NCBI GenBank assembly: GCA_002704685.1
Contig: PAHD01000044.1
Location: 1 to 6,279 of the forward strand
Reading direction: 5' to 3'
DNA: 6,279 nucleotides
DNA from: Fidelibacterota bacterium
GTDB taxonomy: Bacteria; Fidelibacterota; Marinisomatia; SCGC-AAA003-L08; D37C17
Program-made: the position numbers and the translations under genes
Shown here: positions 1 to 5,420 of the stretch, in pieces
Layout of the letters: each line of letters starts with the position of its first letter
Numbering within the stretch: the first letter of the stretch is position 1
The notes under the pieces: model-generated
Told to the model about the DNA's origin: nothing
The model's input: only the letters and a program-made list of their open reading frames with translations
Databases searched by the model: none

Positions 1-40
1 AATAATTTCTCCTGCAATACATATACCTCACAAAAATATT

Positions 41-1174
41 TTAAAAGAAAATAATTATATATGCAGGAACTCTAAATTTATTAAAATAAGGAAGATAATG
101 ATAAAATATTTGATAAAAATTAATAAAATTACTTCCTAGAGAAATCAAAATAGATAAAACAATTGTCAACAAAAAAAATAATTTAAATTCTTTTTCAATC
201 TTTGATTTTAATAAACCAATAAAAGCTAAAAAAATAATAAAAATTGATATGTAATTAGGATAATCAGTAAAAGGAAAATCACCAAAGTATAAAGGACCTC
301 CAAATCCTAAAGAATAAGGAAAAATAAAAGTAAACATTTCTTTTAAGCTTAATGACCATTGAGTTGCATACTCAATTCCTGCTCCCCCACCAATATTTGA
401 ACCTCTAATTGATTTTGAACTATATTTTAATATTGGTAAATAGATTGATAGTGATAAACAAAGTCCTAAAATTAAGGAAACTATTAATCCGATTTTAAGT
501 TTTATAAATTTATATACATCTTTTACTTCATTTTTAAAAAAATAGAAAATATTTATCACAAAGAATAAACCTATCATCATCCATGTGTAGTAAGCTATTT
601 GTACATGACCTCTTTGCAACTGAAAACCAATTAAAATTGAAAATAATAAGTAATTAAGTATCTTAGGTATTTTATAAATTTTAAATAAGTAAAGAATAAT
701 CCATGGAATGTATGATGCTGACATCATTTGACTACCATGTCCATAAGCAAACATTACTATCATATATGGCATTAATAAAAATAATATAGAACCAAATAAA
801 GCAGTATATTTTTCCTGTTTAAAAAATAAAATCAATTTATAAAAGCCTAAGGCTCCAAATATTAAATGAAAAATAAAATACCAATTCCATGATAATCCTA
901 GATTATTAAGTATAACCATTAAATGATGAGGATAATAATAATTTGAAATACTTAAAAATGAGTGTATAGTTGGTATACCACCTAGAATCCAAGGAAACCA
1001 CAAGGGAAACTCATTATATGAATCTACATATAATTTAATTGCATTTTTTACAGCAATAGGTGATAAAGAATCTCCACTTGTAAATAAATATGCACCATTA
1101 ATTAACTTATAAAATAAAAACGATGCTATAATTAAAAAAATAGATAGAACTATAATATAGTCTTTAAATCTCAT
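41..1174 (-). CDS. YfhO-family GT-C-type membrane glycosyltransferase, apparently truncated at C-terminus
   Basis: Polytopic inner-membrane protein of 377 residues. Hydrophobic helices start at residues 6-22 and recur through about 100-118, 124-142, 172-186, 197-213, 226-248, 308-322 and 332-347. Family-like motifs are GDSLSP (34-39, with Asp35 in the first external loop, where GT-C enzymes carry the catalytic acid), PWILGGIP (61-68), GHGSQ (145-149), RGHVQIAYYT (188-197), a GGGAGIEYATQWS block (262-274), PFTDYPNY (301-308) and FRVP (367-370). In YfhO proteins FRVP sits near mid-protein and several hundred residues normally follow, but here a TAA at 41-43 ends the frame seven residues later. 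I read this as a frameshift or a real truncation close to the window edge. The family transfers sugars from polyprenyl-phosphate carriers outside the membrane. The start overlaps the stop of the upstream GT2 gene (ATGA, 1171-1174). No Shine-Dalgarno sequence is visible. Family assignment is fairly secure; the substrate is unknown. Confidence 0.8.
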   Translation of the reverse strand: MRFKDYIIVLSIFLIIASFLFYKLINGAYLFTSGDSLSPIAVKNAIKLYVDSYNEFPLWFPWILGGIPTIHSFLSISNYYYPHHLMVILNNLGLSWNWYFIFHLIFGALGFYKLILFFKQEKYTALFGSILFLLMPYMIVMFAYGHGSQMMSASYIPWIILYLFKIYKIPKILNYLLFSILIGFQLQRGHVQIAYYTWMMIGLFFVINIFYFFKNEVKDVYKFIKLKIGLIVSLILGLCLSLSIYLPILKYSSKSIRGSNIGGGAGIEYATQWSLSLKEMFTFIFPYSLGFGGPLYFGDFPFTDYPNYISIFIIFLAFIGLLKSKIEKEFKLFFLLTIVLSILISLGSNFINFYQIFYHYLPYFNKFRVPAYIIIFF

Positions 1175-2010
1175 GAAATTATTAATTTTATTAATGTGAA
1201 AAGAAGTCTAATAGGTAATAATATTATATTTATCAAAAAGTACAAAATAAAAACGAGAAAATTATTACTGAAATATAAAAATTTAATTGAAGAAACTAAT
1301 TTGTAATATAATTTAAGAATACTAAACCTTCCTCCCATTGAACTTGATATTTTGTGACTTATAATACTATCATGAACAAATATACATTTAGTATTATTAT
1401 TCTTTGCTCTTAAACACAATTCTACATCCTCATAGTAAAAATTAAAAGACTCATTAAAACCTTTTAAAGAATCAACCAAAGATTTACTAATTAACATTGC
1501 ACACCCTGAAACAAAATCAGTTGTAGTTGTTTTATATTCAGTTCTTCTTTCGTCTGAATTAAGACCAATATGATATGTAAGTTTTGTAAATGGGCTTTGC
1601 CTACCCCCTGCATACCATATTAAATTATTATTACTATTTAATATTTTGGGTGAAAATATATTATTAGAACCAAATTGATTTATAGAAATATGAAGCCTCT
1701 CTAATGTGTCCTTATAAATTATTGTATCATTGTTAAGCAAAAAATAATAGTCATCGTTATCATTTTTTAATTTTTTAAAAGCGTAATTATATCCTCTTGA
1801 ATAACCAAGATTTTTATCAATTTTAATAATATTAATTTTATTAGAAATTTTATTTAAATCTTTTAATGAACCATCTGATGAACCATTATCTATAACAGTA
1901 ATTTTATAATTTTTATAGCTTGAGGTTAATATAGATTTCAAACAATCATTTAATACTTTTTTTCCATTCCAATTCAAAATTAAAATATTTATTAGAGGAT
2001 ATTTTTTCAT
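1171..2010 (-). CDS. GT2-family glycosyltransferase (rhamnosyltransferase/WbbL-like)
   Basis: A 279-residue inverting glycosyltransferase with a GT-A fold. The nucleotide-binding start ILNWNG (11-16) is followed by DNGSSDG (41-47), a GYSRGYN segment (69-75), LLNNDT (91-96, the metal-binding DXD equivalent), YAGG (133-136), DFVSGCAMLIS (165-175), and FYYEDVELCLRA (191-202), whose Glu/Asp supply the likely catalytic base. His219 and the SMGGRFS region (224-230) match the C-terminal part of WbbL-like enzymes. Residues about 250-278 are very hydrophobic and probably anchor the protein at the inner membrane. These enzymes move a sugar, often rhamnose, from a nucleotide donor to a growing polysaccharide in the cytoplasm; donor and acceptor cannot be told from sequence. 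The ATG at 2010-2008 overlaps the stop of the frameshift-corrected GT4 gene (ATGA), with a GAGG 10 nt upstream, and its own stop overlaps the start of the YfhO-like gene. Part of the four-gene glycan operon. Confidence 0.9.
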   Translation of the reverse strand: MKKYPLINILILNWNGKKVLNDCLKSILTSSYKNYKITVIDNGSSDGSLKDLNKISNKINIIKIDKNLGYSRGYNYAFKKLKNDNDDYYFLLNNDTIIYKDTLERLHISINQFGSNNIFSPKILNSNNNLIWYAGGRQSPFTKLTYHIGLNSDERRTEYKTTTTDFVSGCAMLISKSLVDSLKGFNESFNFYYEDVELCLRAKNNNTKCIFVHDSIISHKISSSMGGRFSILKLYYKLVSSIKFLYFSNNFLVFILYFLINIILLPIRLLFTLIKLIIS

Positions 2011-3135
2011 TTAAGTAATTCCTCAAAGTATTTACTAAAATTATCAAATGAATATCTGTCTTTATATTCATTAATATATTTTTTAGATTGATCAAAATTA
2101 TGATTTTGATAAATTTCAGACAAAATTGCAGATAAATCGTTGCTATTATTATTTTTAAAAAAATATCCAGTTTGTTTTTTCAATTACATGATCAGTAAAA
2201 CTTGGTAAATTAGAACAAACAACTATTTTATTAAAATGGTAAGCCATAGGAATTATTCCACTTTGAGAAATTTTTTTATATGGTAACACAACAAGATCCG
2301 ACGCGGAGAAATATAAATTAATTTCATCATTCGGTATATATTTTTCATGCCAAATAACCATATCAGAAAGATTATTATTATTTATTAAATCTTTAATTTT
2401 ATTTGTTTTTATATATGATTCACCAGCAATCAATAACTTAATATCAAGATTTTTTAAATTTTTTAAAGCATTTATTAAAATATCTAAACCTTTATAATCT
2501 CTAATGAATCCAAAAAATAACAATAATAATTTTGGTGGATTTTTAATTTTCAATTTTTCACATGCATCTTTTTTTGAAATACTTGATTTTAAATTTTCTT
2601 TTAAAGGTAAAAAACTTTTTACAATTTTTGAATTATTACCAACTAATTTTTTTAGCTTAAACTCAGAATCATCTGACATAACTAGAAAGTTATTGATATT
2701 CAAAAAGAATTTTTTTATAAAATATTTTTCAATAAAAAAAGTTTCGTGAGGGAATATATTATCACAAATACAAGATATTTTAATGTTATTTTTTTTACTT
2801 TTAATTCTCCAATTAATAAATAAATACAGTGGTATAAAGAAAGGATTCCAGTAACGAAATATCACATGAGAAAAATTATTTTTTAAAATATAATTTGAAA
2901 CCTTAAACCATGAAATAGGATTTAATATATCAATATAATACTTAATATTCCTATTGTCTATTTTCATTGAAAAATCATACTGAGAATCACTTGGATATAA
3001 AAATTTCGGATACAACCTACTAAAACTTAAAATACTAACTTCATACTTATCTCTAACATTAGTATATATAATTTCTGATTCTTTTGAAATTCCTCCTTTA
3101 ATAGGAGGATAAGGAGTTATGATTGCTATTTTCAT
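2007..3135 (-). CDS. GT4-family (group 1) glycosyltransferase, interrupted by a one-base frameshift
   Basis: Retaining GT-B glycosyltransferase. The N-terminal domain opens with KIAIITPYPPIKGGIS (2-17), the acceptor-side glycine loop. The C-terminal domain shows LLFFGFIRDYKGLDILI (205-221), LLIAGES (234-240), the ASDLVVLPY segment (278-286) and the SQSGIIPMAY donor loop (290-299), which replaces the usual E-x7-E form. As written, the frame ends at a TAA at 2155-2157 after 326 residues. Dropping one A from the run of six (plus-strand T run 2175-2180) changes the tail after Glu-Lys320 to QTGYFFKNNN and continues for 55 residues to FSKYFEELLK, giving 375 residues, normal for this family. The corrected TGA (2009-2007) forms an ATGA overlap with the next gene, as at the other operon junctions. 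The start likewise overlaps the upstream stop (3132-3135). I infer a sequencing error or a recent mutation; see findings. Sugar specificity is unknown. Confidence 0.85.
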
Positions 3136-4076
3136 TCTTCAAAATTGAAGTATCTAGCAATATCTATATTTTTATTTTTATTTATGTTAACAATAAGTTC
3201 ACAAACAAGACCAATTGAAAAAAATTGTACACCAATTATAAGCAATAAAAGGCCTAAAAAGAAAAGAGGATTTTTAAATGGGGTAATCCAAATACCATTG
3301 AACCAGTTTATTGTTAAATAAATATTAATCATCACTCCAACTAAAAATAATAATAAACCAAGTGAACCAAATAAATGTAATGGCCTTGTTAAATATTTCT
3401 TAAAAAACATTAATGTAATTAAATCAAAAAAACCATGAAAAATTCTTGATTTTGTATATTTAGAATTACCATGTTCTCTTTTTCTATGATTAACAATAAG
3501 CTCACTTACTTTAAAACCATTATTCTTAACAAGAATAGGTATAAATCTATGTAACCCACCATAAATATTTATCATCTTAACTGCTTCAACAGGGTAGGCT
3601 TTAAATCCACAATTGAAATCATGTATTCTAATGCCGGTTAAAAATCTTAAAACAAAATTAAAAATTTTTGATTGTATTCTCTTAGACAATGAATCTAATC
3701 TATTTTTTTTCCAACCTGATACTAGACCATTTGTTTGTCTAACCTTGTCAATAAATGAATCTATTTCTTTAGGATCATCTTGTAGATCTGCATCTAAAGT
3801 TAATACTACATTTCCACTGCACTTTTTAAAACCTGCGTTTAGTGCTTCTGACTTACCTTTATTTGTTAAAAAATCAATTAACTTTACATTTGAATCATTA
3901 CTAATTAAATCTAAAATTACATTTTTAGAATTATCCTTACTACCATCATTTATGAAAATAATCTCCCAATCATATTTATTATTAACATTTTCTTTAATTT
4001 CTAAATATAATTGTTTTATTGAATCCTGCTCTTCAAATACAGGAACTATTATAGATATATCTTTTTTTGTTTTCAT
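3132..4076 (-). CDS. Polyprenyl-phosphate glycosyltransferase (GtrB/CsbB/DPM1-like GT2)
   Basis: A 314-residue GT2 enzyme with a cytoplasmic catalytic domain and two C-terminal membrane helices (about 234-257 and 269-294), the architecture of GtrB, CsbB, ArnC and bacterial dolichol-phosphate-mannose synthase-like proteins. Motifs in order are VPVFEE (11-16), NDGSKDNS (43-50), LTNKGKSEALNAGF (70-83), the metal-binding DADLQDDP (95-102), DFNCGFKAY (153-161) and HRKREHGNSKY (197-207). Known members transfer a sugar from a nucleotide donor to undecaprenyl phosphate, giving the lipid-linked sugar used by a membrane GT-C enzyme outside the cytoplasm. A YfhO-like GT-C protein ends the same operon and is the natural partner. 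It is the first gene of the operon; its ATG lies 13 nt after the T-tract arm of a hairpin, with no Shine-Dalgarno sequence (TAAA directly before ATG). Its TGA overlaps the GT4 start. The sugar carried is not predictable. Confidence 0.9.
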   Translation of the reverse strand: MKTKKDISIIVPVFEEQDSIKQLYLEIKENVNNKYDWEIIFINDGSKDNSKNVILDLISNDSNVKLIDFLTNKGKSEALNAGFKKCSGNVVLTLDADLQDDPKEIDSFIDKVRQTNGLVSGWKKNRLDSLSKRIQSKIFNFVLRFLTGIRIHDFNCGFKAYPVEAVKMINIYGGLHRFIPILVKNNGFKVSELIVNHRKREHGNSKYTKSRIFHGFFDLITLMFFKKYLTRPLHLFGSLGLLLFLVGVMINIYLTINWFNGIWITPFKNPLFFLGLLLLIIGVQFFSIGLVCELIVNINKNKNIDIARYFNFEE

Positions 4077-4088
4077 TTTAGAAGTTAT

Positions 4089-4115
4089 AAAAAAAGGGTA
4101 TAAATACCCTTTTTT
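4089..4115 (-). terminator. Intrinsic terminator-like hairpin, symmetric on both strands
   Basis: A perfect 11-bp inverted repeat: A6-GGGTA (4090-4100), a 4-base TAAA loop (4101-4104), then TACCC-T6 (4105-4115). On the minus strand it starts 21 nt after the stop of the small basic protein gene and finishes in seven T residues (4095-4089), the form of a rho-independent terminator. Because the arms are A- and T-tracts, it would also work on the plus strand, though no plus-strand gene points at it. It stands only 13 nt before the start codon of the glycan operon, so that operon needs either readthrough or a promoter inside this region. Confidence 0.75.
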
Positions 4116-4136
4116 AAAAATTTTTGAAGCTTGAAA

Positions 4137-4322
4137 TTATTTAGATGCTATAAAATCTTTAATAGTAGCTTCAGGAGTTTTTCCTTCTGGTACAGGTAGA
4201 ATATCTTCAAAAAATCTAACAGAACCAGTTTTTTCAGAGATAACTGATCTTACTAATTTAATTCTATTTTTACTTGCTGCTTTTTTACCTGTTTTATCAC
4301 TAAATGATTGTTTTTTCGCCAT
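4137..4322 (-). CDS. Small basic DUF4295-like protein, possibly ribosome-associated
   Basis: A 61-residue, lysine-rich protein without cysteines or membrane segments. The first 20 residues (MAKKQ to KNR) are strongly basic. Residues 21-45 (IKLVRSVISEKTGSVRFFED and the following ILPVP) resemble the DUF4295 pattern of Bacteroidetes proteins: K-V-x-S-x-KTG, an aromatic, an acidic residue, then I-V/L-P and a terminal K-D-F segment (here 55-57). As I recall, DUF4295 genes usually sit beside rpmB and rpmG, which points to a ribosomal role, but that context is absent here. Relative to the roughly 50-residue family this copy has a longer N-terminus and a PEGKTPEAT insertion before the end. An AAGG lies 10 nt upstream of the ATG. 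I see no convincing promoter in the 55-nt gap before it, and a terminator-like hairpin follows, so it may be transcribed alone or at the end of the holA-sigma string. The gene is real; the family assignment is moderate. Confidence 0.7.
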   Translation of the reverse strand: MAKKQSFSDKTGKKAASKNRIKLVRSVISEKTGSVRFFEDILPVPEGKTPEATIKDFIASK

Positions 4323-4377
4323 AATAAACTAACCTTAAATTAAACTTTTATTAAATCGTGCATAAGTTAACACTTTT

Positions 4378-4845
4378 TTACTTGTCATTTCCAAGCAATA
4401 ATACAGGATTATCAACATTTAACGAATCTGAATCATTAATTGCTATTGAATCATCAAAATTATTAGTATTTACTAAATTATTTTGTTCATTAAGATTTGA
4501 AAATTTGAAAAATGAAAAAGATAAAATAACAATAAGTGATGCACCAGATAATAAAGCAATACTATCAGATTTTGAAAAAATATTTTTTAAAGAATTATAG
4601 AATGTATTAAGAATATTACTATTTTCATATTCATCAATTCTTTTATTAAGATTATAAACAAAATCAGATGGCCCTTCAATATTTTCTAATTTTTTTAAGG
4701 CTAATGTATCGTATTTTATATCGTTAACAATTTTTTTAAATTCTAAATCCTGATTCATATATGATTCAAACTCTATTTTATCATCATTACTTAGTGTATT
4801 TTCAATATAATCAGTAATTTTTTCTAAATATTTATTATCAATCAT
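4378..4845 (-). CDS. Probable ECF anti-sigma factor, single-pass membrane protein without zinc ligands
   Basis: A 155-residue protein with an acidic cytoplasmic N-terminal domain (about 1-90), one membrane helix (about 96-115, SIALLSGASLIVILSFSFF) and a 40-residue polar, Asn/Asp-rich tail predicted to be outside the inner membrane. The first 40 residues (ITDYIENTLSNDDKIEFESY, then MNQDLEFKKIV) have the look of anti-sigma domains: a short helix, the 'L-x-x-x-x-x-x-F-E-x-x-M' turn, then a helix. It contains no cysteine, so it cannot be a zinc-binding ZAS/zf-HC2 protein. Its ATG overlaps the sigma factor stop (ATGA, 4842-4845), a coupling typical of sigma/anti-sigma pairs giving matched amounts. 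By this context it would bind and hold the sigma factor at the membrane until an envelope signal releases it. Function rests mainly on position and topology, since primary sequence in this class is poorly conserved. A 55-nt gap follows before the DUF4295-like gene. Confidence 0.7.
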   Translation of the reverse strand: MIDNKYLEKITDYIENTLSNDDKIEFESYMNQDLEFKKIVNDIKYDTLALKKLENIEGPSDFVYNLNKRIDEYENSNILNTFYNSLKNIFSKSDSIALLSGASLIVILSFSFFKFSNLNEQNNLVNTNNFDDSIAINDSDSLNVDNPVLLLGNDK

Positions 4846-5420
4846 TTATAGCTTTTAACTCCATAGTTTATTAAAATCTCTCTAAGTTTCAACTTACCTC
4901 TATTTAATCTAGATTTAACTGTTCCAAGAGGTAGTTGTAGTATTTTACTTATGACATCATAAGAAAGTTCCTGAATTTCTCGTAAAATTATAATTATTTT
5001 ATAATCATGTTCTAATTCAGATAATGCTTTTTGCAAAAGATTTGATTCATCATTTGAAGATTTTTCAATATTATCCTCATCAGTAAAAATATTTTCACTT
5101 GTACCATCTTCATTAATATCAGAAATTGAGGATGTCTTTCTTCTTTTTAATTTTCTTAGCTCAGTTTTAGCAAGATTTGATGCAATCGTAAATAACCAAG
5201 TTGAAAATTTAAATGTATCTTTATAAGAATCTTTTTTAAGATAGACTTTAAAAAAAGCTTCTTGTGCAAGATCTTCAGCTGCATCCATATCATGCATATA
5301 TCTATATAAAAAACTTATTATTTTATCTCTGTATCTATTAACAAGCTCGGTATAAGAGTTTCTATCTCCATTTTGGAACTGTTTTATTAATAATTCATCT
5401 GTTTTACGATTTGATGTCAT
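4842..5420 (-). CDS. ECF-type RNA polymerase sigma-70 factor (RpoE/SigW-like)
   Basis: A 192-residue two-domain sigma factor. Region 2 spans about 10-90: LLIKQFQNGDRNSYTELVNR (10-29), the core-binding DAAEDLAQEAFFKVY (46-60), and the -10 recognition segment FKFSTWLFTIASNLAKTELR (70-89). An acidic, Ser/Asn-rich linker of about 35 residues (97-127) follows. Region 4 spans about 128-182, with the -35-binding helix-turn-helix YDVISKILQLPLGTVKSRLN (154-173) and RGKLKLRE (174-181). There is no region 1.1 or 3, as expected for the ECF class. It directs RNA polymerase to a small regulon, usually envelope stress or surface functions, and is controlled by the partner encoded next to it (ATGA overlap). 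The start chosen (MTSNRK) lies inside the 3' end of holA (17-nt overlap), with AAAGG five bases upstream of the ATG, so it is probably cotranscribed with holA. Targets are unknown. Confidence 0.95.
   Translation of the reverse strand: MTSNRKTDELLIKQFQNGDRNSYTELVNRYRDKIISFLYRYMHDMDAAEDLAQEAFFKVYLKKDSYKDTFKFSTWLFTIASNLAKTELRKLKRRKTSSISDINEDGTSENIFTDEDNIEKSSNDESNLLQKALSELEHDYKIIIILREIQELSYDVISKILQLPLGTVKSRLNRGKLKLREILINYGVKSYK

Noticed and set aside
2155..2157. Genuine early stop of the GT4 protein at 326 residues
   Set aside because: The following 55 codons in the shifted frame are clearly coding and rebuild a 4-nt overlap with the next gene, so a frameshift explains the stop better.
2504..2749. 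Plus-strand open frame of 81 codons
   Set aside because: It lies wholly antisense inside the GT4 gene, is rich in Phe/Asn/Leu from reversed AT-rich codons, and shows no recognisable domain.
3613..4134. Plus-strand open frame of 173 codons
   Set aside because: It is antisense to the well-supported GtrB-like gene and runs through the hairpin at its 3' end; the Ser/Leu/Phe-rich sequence has no domain or start context. It is the longest shadow frame but still a shadow.
4323..4377. Promoter for the small basic protein gene (TTAACT and TTTAAT on the minus strand)
   Set aside because: The two boxes are about 20 bases apart and the first matches the -35 consensus poorly; in such AT-rich DNA this is expected by chance.
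4358..4600. Plus-strand open frame of 80 codons
   Set aside because: It is antisense to the anti-sigma gene, with no start signal and no recognisable features.
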